A stretch of 64,000 bases of DNA from Zhenpiania hominis (GCF_014333425.1 NZ_JACRYT010000014.1:1-64000), one strand, 5' to 3'; positions 52,497-61,636 are shown, numbered from the stretch's first letter. Notes: generated by a model from the letters alone, not told the origin. A program made the numbers and translations.

Positions 52497-54458
52497 TTAT
52501 TTTACCAGTTTGTAATATTCCCTCGCTGTCAGGCTGTATACGGCTATATAGATAACCGCGAAGGCCAGGATGGTAGCGGCCGTAGCCCCCACAAAGAGCC
52601 ATACATTTGTAATCTGAATGGCAATCAGGAGCCGGCTCATCATATTAAAGGCAGCCGCCACATGGAAGATGGCCGCGATCAGCGGCAGGAAGAACACGAT
52701 CAGAATCTGGCTGCGGATAGACCGCTTCACCTCGGCAAGACTCATGCCCACCTTCTGCATAATGTGATAGTTTTCACTGTCCTCATAGCCTTCGGTAATC
52801 TGCTTGTAATAAATCATCAGAACCGTAGCGATGGTAAACAGAAGGCCCAGGAAAATCCCTACAAACAGCAGCCCTCCGTAAACGGAATGCAGCTCCATAG
52901 CGCTGGTCTCCCGGTTTTCAATATAAATCGATCTTCCGGTTTCTTCTGAAAGTGTGTCCGCAATCGCCCGGGTTTTGCTGTTGCTCTGAATATCCAGATC
53001 CACACCGGTAAAATAGGTTTCCTCAGAAAACGCTTCTTTGGCCGTGTTCCGAATCTCATCGACCACCTGCTGGTCTTTCACCAGGATATAATAAGGAATG
53101 GCAATGGTTCCCAGCTCAGCGGCGGTCTTAAAATCCGAAGACCCATCCTTTACCCGAAATTCCATGGAACCGATGCCGAAGGTCTCCGAATTCACTTCCC
53201 GCTCGCCTCCGATGATAATTTCATCTTCCTCAAGAGGCCCGTAGTCCTTTTCCAGACGGCTCCCTTCCATAGGCACCAGATAAATCTGCACCAGTTCCTT
53301 ATCCACGGAGAAGGTGTCAATCGGAATCACGCGGTTTCCCTGTTCTTCCCCATAAGCGGCAACACAGGGGTAGGACACCACCTTTCCATGCTCCGCTCCA
53401 TATCGGCTGAGAATCGTCTCAAACTGGTTTTCCAGCTCCGCCGCCTTATTTTCTGTCAGTGGCTTCTGACTTCTGGCCTGAATATCATAGGGAACCTGCC
53501 GATCCAGAATATCGCTGATTCCCACCTGCATGGAAACCGTCGTGGAAATAGTTACCAGAACCATGGTGCTGAGAATGCAGATGCTGGCAAGTCCCGCCGC
53601 GTTGCGTTTCATCCGGTAGAGCATGCCAGAAACAGCGGTAAAATGCTCGGTCTTATAATAAAAAGACTTTTTCTTTTTCAGCATTTTCAGAAGGGCGATG
53701 CTCCCGGCGGTAAATAGAAGATAGGTTCCCCCGATTACAAGAATGGTGGCCGCGAAAAACACACCCAGAGCCTGAATCGGAGAAACAACGGTAATCGCCA
53801 TATAATACCCGGCTCCCGTCATTCCCAGACCCAGCAAAACCAACAACCATTTTGTCTTAGGCTCTTTTTCTCCCTGACGGCTTCCCGCCATAAGCTGAAT
53901 CGGGTTTGCCAGGCTGATTCTTCCCAGATTGCACAGCAGTACTACCAGGAAAATCGCTCCGAACAGCACCGTTGTCAGCAACGCCCCGTCCGCGGAAATC
54001 TGATATCCCATGGGAAGCTCCACAACCAGAATCCGCAGCAGCAGCAGAAAAAACAGCTTTCCAAATACCATGCCCGCGATCAACCCGATGATCAGCGAGA
54101 CAGCGGAAACGAAGAGCGTTTCCAGCAGCATGACTTTTCCGATATGGCGTTTCGCCATGCCCAGAATGTTGTAAAGGGCCAGTTCTTTTTTCCGCTGTTT
54201 AATCAGAAAGCTGTTTGTATAGAACAGAAAAATAGCGGAAAAAATACCTACCACCCACATTCCGAACTGCAGCAGGCTCCGCAGAGTCGTACCCCCGAAC
54301 ATCTTCGTTACATCCGGATTGTAGACAATCGCGGCCATAATATAGAAGATCATAATGCTGATGATACAGGTCAGCATATAAGGCACATAGCCTTTAGCGT
54401 TTTTCTTCACATTGTTCAGCGCCAGGCTTCCGTAAAAGGATTTACGCACGGTTTCCAC
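52497..54458 (-). CDS. Bce-type ABC transporter permease (FtsX-like)
   Basis: 653 residues with ten membrane segments. Two FtsX-like domains, and between TM7 and TM8 a large extracytoplasmic domain (about residues 310-525), the hallmark of BceB-type peptide-antibiotic sensing and resistance permeases. These remove or shield lipid-linked targets from bacitracin-like or lantibiotic compounds and signal to their kinase. It overlaps the ATPase gene by 17 bases. Confidence 0.88.
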   Translation of the reverse strand: METVRKSFYGSLALNNVKKNAKGYVPYMLTCIISIMIFYIMAAIVYNPDVTKMFGGTTLRSLLQFGMWVVGIFSAIFLFYTNSFLIKQRKKELALYNILGMAKRHIGKVMLLETLFVSAVSLIIGLIAGMVFGKLFFLLLLRILVVELPMGYQISADGALLTTVLFGAIFLVVLLCNLGRISLANPIQLMAGSRQGEKEPKTKWLLVLLGLGMTGAGYYMAITVVSPIQALGVFFAATILVIGGTYLLFTAGSIALLKMLKKKKSFYYKTEHFTAVSGMLYRMKRNAAGLASICILSTMVLVTISTTVSMQVGISDILDRQVPYDIQARSQKPLTENKAAELENQFETILSRYGAEHGKVVSYPCVAAYGEEQGNRVIPIDTFSVDKELVQIYLVPMEGSRLEKDYGPLEEDEIIIGGEREVNSETFGIGSMEFRVKDGSSDFKTAAELGTIAIPYYILVKDQQVVDEIRNTAKEAFSEETYFTGVDLDIQSNSKTRAIADTLSEETGRSIYIENRETSAMELHSVYGGLLFVGIFLGLLFTIATVLMIYYKQITEGYEDSENYHIMQKVGMSLAEVKRSIRSQILIVFFLPLIAAIFHVAAAFNMMSRLLIAIQITNVWLFVGATAATILAFAVIYIAVYSLTAREYYKLVK

Positions 54459-55209
54459 CTCCTGTAGCCAGCGCCGTCAGAGCGGTGGAGATCTTCTGGT
54501 ACATCTGGTCATTGCTCATATCCCCTCTGTAAATCTGATGGAATACCTGCCCGTCTTTGATGAACAAAACCCGTCCCGCTTTGCTGGCAGCCTGAATACT
54601 GTGGGTTACCATGAGTATGGTCTGCCCTTCTCCGTTTACCTTTGAAAACAGGCTCAGAAGCTGTTCGGAAGCGCGGGAATCCAGGGCTCCTGTCGGTTCG
54701 TCAGCCAGAATCAGCTTAGGATCGGTAATCAGGGCTCTGGCAATGGCAACCCGCTGTTTCTGCCCGCCGGAAAGCTCGTAGGGATATTTTTTCAGGATCC
54801 CGGAAATCCCCAGTTTTTCCGCAATGGGAGTGAGCTTGCGGCTCATTTCCTGATAATTCTTTCTTGCCAGCACCAGAGGCAGATAGATATTGTCTTCCGC
54901 GGAAAAGGTATCCAAAAGGTTAAAATCCTGAAATACGAATCCCAGATTGTTTCTCCGGAATTCCGCGATATTTTTCTCTTTAATGGATACAATGCTCTGC
55001 CCCTCCAGCAGCACCTCCCCTTTCGTCGGCTTGTCCAGGGCGGCCAGGATATTGAGCAGCGTGGTCTTTCCGGACCCGGATTCCCCCATAATGGAAATGT
55101 ACTCTCCTTCGTCCACCGTAAAGCTGACATCCTTCAGAGCCCGGACTTTCTGGCCTCCGAACCGGGTGGTATAAATTTTTTCAACGTTTTTAACGTCCAG
55201 TAATGGCAT
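54442..55209 (-). CDS. Bce-type ABC transporter ATP-binding protein
   Basis: 255 residues of the MacB/LolD/BceA group. Walker A GESGSGKTT near residue 43, signature LSGGQKQRVA near 147, Walker B LILADEPTGALDS near 165 and the switch histidine in MVTHSIQ near 203. ATG 55209 is chosen over a longer frame that covers the promoter; GGAG lies 8-9 bases upstream. Energises the permease encoded next. Confidence 0.93.
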   Translation of the reverse strand: MPLLDVKNVEKIYTTRFGGQKVRALKDVSFTVDEGEYISIMGESGSGKTTLLNILAALDKPTKGEVLLEGQSIVSIKEKNIAEFRRNNLGFVFQDFNLLDTFSAEDNIYLPLVLARKNYQEMSRKLTPIAEKLGISGILKKYPYELSGGQKQRVAIARALITDPKLILADEPTGALDSRASEQLLSLFSKVNGEGQTILMVTHSIQAASKAGRVLFIKDGQVFHQIYRGDMSNDQMYQKISTALTALATGGGNRA

Positions 55210-55248
55210 TTTGTTTTTCTCCTTTCCCTCTTCATTGAATCTGTCTAC

Positions 55249-55304
55249 ATTATAGAAAAAAGGCGGATGCTCTGCCATCGATCCGGCTTACATCCACCTT
55301 ACAT
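55249..55304 (-). promoter_or_regulatory. Promoter and probable response-regulator box for the Bce ABC genes
   Basis: On the - strand TATAAT lies at 55249-55254 with a poor -35 (TGGCAG). Upstream, ATGTAAG occurs twice (55298-55304 and 55287-55293), 11 bases apart, centred about 50 bases before the expected start. Direct repeats one helical turn apart in this position, with a weak -35, are typical for activation by an OmpR-type regulator. Confidence 0.55.
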
Positions 55305-55323
55305 TTTCGTAACCTTGCCCCCT

Positions 55324-56316
55324 TCAGGAAAAGTTTTCCCGCCTCAGATCCAGAATCACCACGGTTCCCTTACCTTCTTCCGACTCAGCGCGAATTCCGT
55401 AGGAAAGCTTTTCCATAATGAGCCTGCACAGGTACAGCCCCTGACCTGTGGATTTGCTGTACTGCCGTCCGTTTTCCCCGGTAAAGCCCTTTTCAAATAC
55501 ACGGGGCAGATCTTCTGCCCGGATGCCGATTCCCGTATCCCGGATAAAAAGCTGTTCTTCTTCCATCCAGATGAAAATGCTCCCGCCCGGCGGCGTGTAT
55601 TTTAAAGAATTGGAAAGGATCTGCCCCAATACGATAAACAGCCATTTTTCATCGGTGGCGGCGGTATAGCCGGTTTTCTGAAAATCCACGCGGATCTTCC
55701 TGCCGATAAACAGGGCCGCGTATTTTTTCAGCACTCTGGCAATCAGGGCGTCCAGCTCCACCTGTTCAAACATCAGATCCGAAGAAATATCCCGCGCCCG
55801 CACCCAGGACATGGCGGTATCCACGTATTCCTCAATATTAAAAAGCTCCATGGACATCTGCCTGCCGTCCTCACCTGCCTGGGCGCCTTTTTTCTGAAGG
55901 AGCAGTCCCATCGCCGAAATGGGAGTTTTGATCTGGTGGGCCCACAGCGTAAAATAGTCGATCAGTTCTTTCTTTTCCACATAGGCGCGGGATTCCGACA
56001 TCCGTTTTTGCCGGTGAAGTTCTTTGATAATTTCGGTATAATCCTCATCGATCTGGTTTCCAGGTTCCGGCAGATCTTCGATCTGCGCGTCAATGACTTC
56101 CGTTAAGCGCTGCAGCTGCCTGTGCTGGACGGCATATTTGCGGAAATCATAGGCCGCTATAACCCCTGCCGCAATCAGACATAAAAGCCCTCCGTACAGC
56201 ACCGCGTCCAGAGGGATCCTGCTCAGAAAAAATACGGTGGAGAAAATACACACACATACAAAGAACAGGAGGATCGCTTTTTTATGATATCTCAAATAAT
56301 CTCCCAGTATCCTCAT
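55324..56316 (-). CDS. BceS-like sensor histidine kinase
   Basis: 330 residues. Two membrane helices (about 14-33 and 38-56) are joined by only a few residues outside, the intramembrane-sensing layout of BceS kinases that take their signal from the partner transporter. Phospho-acceptor histidine in AHQIKTPIS near 130; N box NSLKYT near 232; G1 DTGIGIRAEDLPRVF near 255; G2 GQGLYL near 285. It overlaps the regulator gene by 4 bases. Confidence 0.9.
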   Translation of the reverse strand: MRILGDYLRYHKKAILLFFVCVCIFSTVFFLSRIPLDAVLYGGLLCLIAAGVIAAYDFRKYAVQHRQLQRLTEVIDAQIEDLPEPGNQIDEDYTEIIKELHRQKRMSESRAYVEKKELIDYFTLWAHQIKTPISAMGLLLQKKGAQAGEDGRQMSMELFNIEEYVDTAMSWVRARDISSDLMFEQVELDALIARVLKKYAALFIGRKIRVDFQKTGYTAATDEKWLFIVLGQILSNSLKYTPPGGSIFIWMEEEQLFIRDTGIGIRAEDLPRVFEKGFTGENGRQYSKSTGQGLYLCRLIMEKLSYGIRAESEEGKGTVVILDLRRENFS

Positions 56317-56987
56317 GCTCCCACCATATAGCCAATACCTTTCTTTGTCCGTATAAAGTCCGAAAGACCGGCGTCAGAAAGCTTCCTGCGAAGACGCGTT
56401 ACGTTGACGGTCAGAGTGTTGTCATCCACGAAGCTGTCATCCTCCCACAGCGCTTTCATAATCGCGTCTCTGGAAACGATTTCCCCGACGCGGGACATCA
56501 GACACTGAAGAATCCGGTACTCGTTTTTCGTCAGTTCAACGCGCTTTCCCTCATAAGTGAGCGTCGCGTCACTCAGATTCAGTACCGCGCCCTGATATTC
56601 CAGCGCGGCGGATGGCTCCTGAAAGGAATAGTTTCTCCGTAGCAGCGCCTGAATCTTCGCCGTCAGCACATTCAGATCAAAGGGCTTTGTAATGAAATCA
56701 TCTCCGCCCATGTTAAGCGCCATAACGATGTTCATATTATCATCCGCCGAGGAAAGAAACACAATAGGCACCCTGGAAACAGCCCGAATTTCGCCGCACC
56801 AATGATAGCCGTTGAAAAAAGGCAGACCGATGTCCAGCAAAACAAGGTGGGGCTGAAAGGCGCCGAATTCCTCCATCACCTTCTCAAAGTCGCTGACCTT
56901 CTTTGTCTCATATCCCCATTTTCCCAGATGTTCCGCCACAATTCCCGCTATGGTCGGATCATCCTCCACAATCAACACTTTGTACAA
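56313..56987 (-). CDS. BceR-like OmpR-family response regulator
   Basis: 224 residues. Receiver domain with the acidic pair in VEDD (8-10), phospho-acceptor Asp in LLDIGLP near residue 53 and Lys in ITKPFD near 101. C-terminal winged-helix DNA-binding domain (about 130-224). The start is TTG, with GGGGGAA about 8 bases upstream. It probably activates the Bce ABC promoter beside the kinase gene. Confidence 0.92.
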   Translation of the reverse strand: MYKVLIVEDDPTIAGIVAEHLGKWGYETKKVSDFEKVMEEFGAFQPHLVLLDIGLPFFNGYHWCGEIRAVSRVPIVFLSSADDNMNIVMALNMGGDDFITKPFDLNVLTAKIQALLRRNYSFQEPSAALEYQGAVLNLSDATLTYEGKRVELTKNEYRILQCLMSRVGEIVSRDAIMKALWEDDSFVDDNTLTVNVTRLRRKLSDAGLSDFIRTKKGIGYMVGA

Positions 56988-57103
56988 ATCACGTTCCCCC
57001 TTTTTCTATCATTCCCTCCTGATTTATTTTCAGTTTATCAAAAATAAGCAGTTGATACAATCCTGACTTTTAAGAATACTTCTCCTCTTTTCAAGTGCTT
57101 TAA

Positions 57104-57109
57104 ATTATA
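57104..57109 (-). promoter_or_regulatory. Probable -10 of the two-component operon
   Basis: TATAAT on the - strand, about 115 bases before the regulator start. No strong -35 is seen. The long leader (56988-57100) holds no clear riboswitch. Confidence 0.4.
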
Positions 57110-57179
57110 GTACAATGACTCCAGACAAAATAGAAAATGTCAAAATCAGCAAGAAAAAAGCGACCTTAATAAAAGGAGA

Positions 57180-57209
57180 GGATATGTATCGGGCACTTGA
57201 TACATATCC
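57180..57209. terminator. Terminator after the second ABC operon
   Basis: An 11-bp perfect inverted repeat (57180-57190 with 57199-57209, loop of 8). On the - strand it is followed by TCTCCTTTT; on the + strand by TTTTCCCTTT. Confidence 0.7.
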
Positions 57210-57246
57210 TTTTCCCTTTACTCTCCACTCCAATACAATTCAGGCT

Positions 57247-58086
57247 TTACTGCAGGTTCAGCTTTAAGCTGAGAATCCGTTCCGTTATCACATGGAACCC
57301 CACAAGCTGGACCGCGGTTAGGAGAAACAGAATTCCCGCGCCAATCTGCCCGGCCCGGAAGACGTTATCCGCTCCTCCGGAAATAACCGTATTGAGCCAT
57401 TGGCTGATCCCCAGGTTTTCCGCCGCCACCATGACAATCGCGGAGAGGATTGTAATCACAAGATTCAGCCCGATATAAGCGCCAAGGGCCAGTAGCACTC
57501 TGTGCTTATTGGCAAGCTGCCCGATAGCCAGCGACGCGTAGATCTGGTAAATGCTTTTCAGCAGGGATAGGAGGATCAGAATCACTCCTTCCACGAAAAA
57601 CAGAATGTACCAAGGGTCCTTGTCCAGAAAAGCGCCCACGGCTCGGAACATCTCCGGAACGGCTTTAAATCCATTTGCCCCCGCCAGCGCCAGTATGGAT
57701 AAAAATGCCACAATCATGCTGACCAGAACAACTCCCGCCGCTACAACGCCTTTCGATGTGATCAGCTGCCATGGTTTAACCGGAAGTGTATGCATCAGGT
57801 AGCCTTCGTCCCCCAGCAGGCCCCTGTAAAATCGCATGACGACAATTACCAGGGTTGTTACAACCAGTACGGCAAAAACCGCCGCGTACATGAGTCCGGT
57901 CACCAGTTCCACAATACCTACCAGAACATTCAGCTTCTGCTCTCCATCATCGAAAAACATATCCCCCAGAACATGGATGCTCAGGCTGAAAAGCAGACTT
58001 GCCGCGATCAGCGCGGCCCAGATAACTGCCATAAGTTTAATACTGGATCGCATCTCATATTTGATCAATTTACCTGTCATTTCCAT
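57247..58086 (-). CDS. ABC-2-like transporter permease
   Basis: 279 residues with six membrane segments arranged as in ABC-2/YtrC-type permeases; substrate unknown. It overlaps the ATPase gene by 17 bases and is the last gene of a GntR-ATPase-permease operon of the YtrA type, which in Bacillus responds to lipid II-binding antibiotics. Confidence 0.8.
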   Translation of the reverse strand: MEMTGKLIKYEMRSSIKLMAVIWAALIAASLLFSLSIHVLGDMFFDDGEQKLNVLVGIVELVTGLMYAAVFAVLVVTTLVIVVMRFYRGLLGDEGYLMHTLPVKPWQLITSKGVVAAGVVLVSMIVAFLSILALAGANGFKAVPEMFRAVGAFLDKDPWYILFFVEGVILILLSLLKSIYQIYASLAIGQLANKHRVLLALGAYIGLNLVITILSAIVMVAAENLGISQWLNTVISGGADNVFRAGQIGAGILFLLTAVQLVGFHVITERILSLKLNLQ

Positions 58087-58810
58087 TCACCCCTCTCGCA
58101 AACGGCACCATGCGAAATGTATCTCTGAAAACATCGTCGATGGATTTTCCTTCCTTCTCCTTAATCGCATCCACAGTCTCGTGCCTTACGACCTTTCCTT
58201 CTTTTATAAACACAACTTCGTCCAGCACCCTTTCAATATCTGAAATCAGATGGGTAGAAAGGATGACGGTCCCCTCCTCATTATAATTGTTGATGATCGT
58301 CGTCAGAATGTAATCTCTGGCTGCCGGATCTACGCCGGCAATGGGCTCGTCGAGAAGATAAAGCTGCGCGTTTCTGCTCATTACCAGAATCAGCTGTACC
58401 TTTTCCCTCGTCCCTTTGGACATAGTCTTAATCCGATCCTCTTTGTCGATATTCAGGGCCGCGCACATTTTTTCCGCCTTGCTCCTGTCAAAATCCTCAT
58501 AGAATTCGTCGAACATGCTCAGAATGTCTTTTACATTCATCCAGTCCGCGAAATAGGTCCGATCCGGCAGGTAACTTACAATGGATTTGGTGTAGACTCC
58601 CGGCGTCTTTCCATCGATGAAAAGCTCCCCCTTTGTCGGCTGGATCAGCCCGTTCATCAGTTTGATCATGGTGGTTTTTCCGCTCCCGTTCGGTCCCAGA
58701 AGTCCGATGACTTTTCCCCTGCCTATGGTTAACGTTACATTGTCGAGAGCAAGTTTTTTGCCGAATCCTTTGCTGACACCCCGAAATTCGGCCAGTGGCG
58801 CTTTTTTCAT
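58070..58810 (-). CDS. ABC transporter ATP-binding protein (YtrB-like)
   Basis: 246 residues. Walker A GPNGSGKTT near residue 38, Walker B LYLLDEPIAGVDP near 157 and a switch His in STHLISD near 192. The signature reads MSKGTREKVQ instead of LSGGQ, a variant seen in this family. Overlaps the GntR gene by 4 bases (ATGA), so regulator and transporter are made together. Confidence 0.9.
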   Translation of the reverse strand: MKKAPLAEFRGVSKGFGKKLALDNVTLTIGRGKVIGLLGPNGSGKTTMIKLMNGLIQPTKGELFIDGKTPGVYTKSIVSYLPDRTYFADWMNVKDILSMFDEFYEDFDRSKAEKMCAALNIDKEDRIKTMSKGTREKVQLILVMSRNAQLYLLDEPIAGVDPAARDYILTTIINNYNEEGTVILSTHLISDIERVLDEVVFIKEGKVVRHETVDAIKEKEGKSIDDVFRDTFRMVPFARGVNGNDR

Positions 58811-59175
58811 TTTTCTTCTTCCTCTCTTTCTTTTATCATCTTCACAATATCATCCGCGTTGTAGCCGATAGCGGCCATTTCTTTGATAAACCGCTCGATA
58901 CTTTCCTTGGCAATCATCTCTTTCATCCGTTTCACCAACCCTTCATCCCTTGTAACGGTTCTGCCTGCCGTCCGGTTTGTTGTTACGAATCCATCGTTTT
59001 CCAGCTCACTCAGAGCCCGCTGCATCGTATTGCGGTTGACTCCCGCGTCTTCCGCCAGTTCTCTCACCGTTGGAAACGCGCCGCCCATAGCGAACTTTCC
59101 CGCGACGATAGCGACAATCAGCTGCTGCTTCAGCTGCGGCCAGATCGGCCTGCTGTCATCAAGTTTCCATTCCAC
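58807..59175 (-). CDS. YtrA-subfamily GntR transcriptional regulator
   Basis: 122 residues: a GntR winged helix (about 8-75, with FPTVRELAEDAGVNRNT as recognition unit) and a short helical tail (about 78-122) instead of a large ligand domain, as in the YtrA subfamily. It presumably represses its own operon from the palindrome at 59227-59250. Confidence 0.92.
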   Translation of the reverse strand: MEWKLDDSRPIWPQLKQQLIVAIVAGKFAMGGAFPTVRELAEDAGVNRNTMQRALSELENDGFVTTNRTAGRTVTRDEGLVKRMKEMIAKESIERFIKEMAAIGYNADDIVKMIKEREEEEK

Positions 59176-59226
59176 ACCTTACCCCTCCTTCTTGATTTCT
59201 GGTTTGCCGTTTTGTCTTATTGTTTT

Positions 59227-59250
59227 ATTGTCCTATGCGCTTAAGACAAT
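59227..59250 (-). promoter_or_regulatory. Operator of the YtrA-like GntR regulator
   Basis: A 24-bp near-perfect palindrome: ATTGTCCTA, six bases, TAAGACAAT. It begins 4 bases after the -10 box in the direction of transcription. A further half site TTGTCTTAT lies at 59212-59220. The symmetry and position suit autorepression. Confidence 0.7.
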
Positions 59251-59253
59251 ATT

Positions 59254-59282
59254 AATATATACCAGCCTGTCGGATTTTGCAA
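59254..59282 (-). promoter_or_regulatory. Promoter of the GntR/ABC operon
   Basis: On the - strand TTGCAA and TATATT are spaced by 17 bases. The palindromic operator covers the expected transcript start. The rest of the gap to the blaI promoter (59283-59381) shows nothing recognisable. Confidence 0.65.
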
Positions 59283-59381
59283 CCCTTTTTTCGGATTTTA
59301 GTTAATTTTTTTGACGAGACGCGGGACAGCCCCCGGATTTGAACACAGAACGCTTTTCACAAATCGCCGGATTTACAACTC

Positions 59382-59410
59382 TTGACCTTGGACCGGTTTC
59401 CCTCTATAAT
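59382..59410 (+). promoter_or_regulatory. Promoter of the blaI-blaR1 operon
   Basis: TTGACC (59382-59387) and TATAAT (59405-59410) are spaced by exactly 17 bases, 65 bases before the blaI start. Confidence 0.85.
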
Positions 59411-59411
59411 A

Positions 59412-59423
59412 TTACATATGTAA
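59412..59423 (+). promoter_or_regulatory. BlaI operator at the blaI promoter
   Basis: TTACATATGTAA is a perfect 12-bp palindrome starting two bases after the -10 box, over the expected transcript start. It shares the TTACA-NN-TGTAA form with two sites at the facing PBP promoter and with the known BlaI/MecI operator core TACA-NN-TGTA. Confidence 0.85.
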
Positions 59424-59475
59424 GTCTTACAGGCCCACGGGCCGCGGATGAAAGCGGATAAGGAGGACAGGGAAT

Positions 59476-59862
59476 ATGAAACAGGTTCCGCAGATTTCCC
59501 AGGCGGAATATGAAGTGATGAAAATAATCTGGAAGTACGCGCCCATCGCGACTTCGCAGGTCGTAGAAAGGCTGTCGGACAGCAAATGGAGTCCTAAGAC
59601 CATTCAGACCATGCTGCTGCGGTTGGTGAAAAAAGGCGCGCTTGCCAATGAAAAGCAAGGGCGTTCCTTTGTATACACGCCTCTTGTAGGCGCGGAGGAG
59701 TACCGGCTTCAGGCCAGCCACCGTTTTCTCGATCGGCTGTACGACGGCGCTCTCGGCTCTATGGTTCTGAATTTCATTGAGCAGGATCAGCTCTCTGAGG
59801 AAGAAATCCAGTCTCTAAAGGCTCTTCTGGACGGAATGGATAAAGGAGAGAAAGATGACTGA
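59476..59862 (+). CDS. blaI: BlaI/MecI-family transcriptional repressor
   Basis: 128 residues. N-terminal winged helix (about 1-80: PQISQAEYEVMKIIWKYAP, with KWSPKTIQTMLLRLVKKG as recognition region) and a C-terminal dimer helix pair (about 85-128). BlaI is cleaved or released when its partner BlaR1 senses a beta-lactam. AGGAGGA lies upstream; the gene overlaps blaR1 by 8 bases. Confidence 0.95.
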   Translation: MKQVPQISQAEYEVMKIIWKYAPIATSQVVERLSDSKWSPKTIQTMLLRLVKKGALANEKQGRSFVYTPLVGAEEYRLQASHRFLDRLYDGALGSMVLNFIEQDQLSEEEIQSLKALLDGMDKGEKDD

Positions 59863-61600
59863 TTTTGTTTTTTACGGCTTCCTCTATTCCGGGTTTCTTA
59901 TCTGCTTGATTCTATCCATTTTCCTGGTAAAAAAACTGTTTTCCCAAAGGCTTACAATCCGCTTTCATTATTACATATGGCTTGCCCTTCCCGTCAGCGC
60001 AATCGCCCTGTTTTTTCCGGATTCAGGGACTTACGGGCAAGCTCACATCGCCCAGACGGCCAGCTCCGCCGGCAGCGCTTCCGGAAGTCCTCTCTGGGGA
60101 AGCGCCGCCGGCACGCTGCAGGATTTCGCGGTAAACAGCCGCAGCGGTTTTGGAGAAACGCTGTGCATCGTGCTGTCTGCCATCTGGCTGGCAGGAATTC
60201 TGATAATGCTAACCCGACTGGGAATCGCGCTGCGCCATACTGCAGGACTCTGCCGGAGAGCCGCATCCCTGAAAGCAGAACAACAGACTTTCGCGGTCTG
60301 TGAGTCCGCGGCGGATCTTTTAAATCTGAGACAGCCTTATCCAGTAGCCATTTCCGCGGAAATTCAGAGCCCCGCTACGGTTCGCGTGCTGCGGCCTCAG
60401 GTGCTGCTGCCCGTTTCTTGCGTCCACGGGCAGGAGAAGGATCTCCGCTATATCCTGCTCCATGAATTCACGCACTGCAAATATCGCGATCCCCTGTTCA
60501 ACCTTCTGATGCAGCTATTTCTCTGCCTCAACTGGATGAACCCCGCAGTCTGGTATGTGGTGCGCCAGATGGAAGCAGACCGTGAAGCCTGCTGTGATCA
60601 CCTTGTTCTGGAAGCGCTGTGCGGCCGCGAACGAATCGAATACGGACACGTCCTTCTTTCCTGGGCCGGCCGCGACAAAGCAGTCGCCGCTGTCGGAATG
60701 GGCAGCGGCAGGACAATGCTGCACCGACGCATCCTGCGAATCGCTTCTTATAAACCCGATTCGTCCCTCCGCCAAAAAGGCAGCGCCCTGCTTCTTTTAG
60801 CGGCAATGCTGCTTACCTTTGTGCTGGCGCCATCGGTTCATGGTCTGTCTGGCAGCCGTTTCCAACCTTCCGAAGACTTAAACATCTCTTATGAAAACTT
60901 GGAATCGTATTTTGACGGACAGGAGGGCAGCTTTGTTCTGTATAGCCAGAATCAGGACCATTACACCATCTACAACAAATCTGCCAGTACAGCCAGAGTG
61001 TCGCCCAACTCCACCTACAAAATTTACAGCGCTCTGGCGGCTTTGGAGGCAGGAGTCATTGAAAGCTCAAATTCCTCACGCCAGTGGGATGGAACGAAAT
61101 ACGCTTTTCCCCAGTGGAACCGCAGGCAAACACTCCGATCTGCCATGCAAAATTCGGTTAACTGGTATTTCCAGGGACTGGATCAGCAAATGGGACAAGA
61201 CGCGCTTCAGGACTTTTATCATAAAATCGGCTATGGGAATGAAAATTTAAACGGCGGGATTTCCAGCTACTGGATGGAATCTTCGCTGAAAATCTCGCCG
61301 CTGGAACAGACCATGCTGCTTACGGACTTTTATGAAAATCAGTGGCATTTGAAAGAAAGCTCTGTAAGCGCCGTGAAAGACGCACTGCTGATTTCCCAAA
61401 ATAAAGGCGTCCGCCTTTCCGGCAAAACAGGAACCGGTATGAAAGACGGACGCGAAATGAGCGGATGGTTTATCGGATACGTAGAGTCTTCCCAAGGGCT
61501 TTTCGTTTTTGCCCTCAATCTCCAGGGAGAGTCCGGCGCTTCGGGAAGCCGCGCCGCCCAGATCGCCCTCCGCATTTTAGAAGACCGTCAGATTCTCTGA
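59855..61600 (+). CDS. blaR1: BlaR1/MecR1-type beta-lactam sensor-transducer
   Basis: 581 residues. Four membrane helices frame an M56 metalloprotease domain whose zinc motif HEFTH is at residues 203-207, with the third ligand region MEADREACCDH near 240. The C-terminal extracellular sensor is a class D beta-lactamase-like domain with S386-T-Y-K389, SVN near 435 and KTGTG near 524. All catalytic elements for both sensing and proteolysis are kept, so it should be functional. A beta-lactam acylating S386 would switch on proteolysis and relieve BlaI. Confidence 0.95.
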   Translation: MTDFVFYGFLYSGFLICLILSIFLVKKLFSQRLTIRFHYYIWLALPVSAIALFFPDSGTYGQAHIAQTASSAGSASGSPLWGSAAGTLQDFAVNSRSGFGETLCIVLSAIWLAGILIMLTRLGIALRHTAGLCRRAASLKAEQQTFAVCESAADLLNLRQPYPVAISAEIQSPATVRVLRPQVLLPVSCVHGQEKDLRYILLHEFTHCKYRDPLFNLLMQLFLCLNWMNPAVWYVVRQMEADREACCDHLVLEALCGRERIEYGHVLLSWAGRDKAVAAVGMGSGRTMLHRRILRIASYKPDSSLRQKGSALLLLAAMLLTFVLAPSVHGLSGSRFQPSEDLNISYENLESYFDGQEGSFVLYSQNQDHYTIYNKSASTARVSPNSTYKIYSALAALEAGVIESSNSSRQWDGTKYAFPQWNRRQTLRSAMQNSVNWYFQGLDQQMGQDALQDFYHKIGYGNENLNGGISSYWMESSLKISPLEQTMLLTDFYENQWHLKESSVSAVKDALLISQNKGVRLSGKTGTGMKDGREMSGWFIGYVESSQGLFVFALNLQGESGASGSRAAQIALRILEDRQIL

Positions 61601-61606
61601 CAGCCA

Positions 61607-61636
61607 GCCGGCGGCTTTTAATCCGCCGGCATATAT
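61607..61636 (+). terminator. Terminator after blaR1
   Basis: An 8-bp GC-rich perfect stem (61607-61614 with 61623-61630) is followed by ATATATTTTT on the + strand. Its right half lies inside the last codons of the convergent PBP gene. Confidence 0.65.

Noticed and set aside
56989-57012. Seven-codon leader ORF (MIEKGGT) directly before the TTG of the response regulator
   Set aside because: The ribosome site is only two bases from its ATG, too close for efficient use, and no attenuation structure follows.
58070-58810. Non-canonical ABC signature MSKGTREKVQ
   Set aside because: Variants of this kind are common in the YtrB/ABC-2 family, and the other ATPase motifs are intact.
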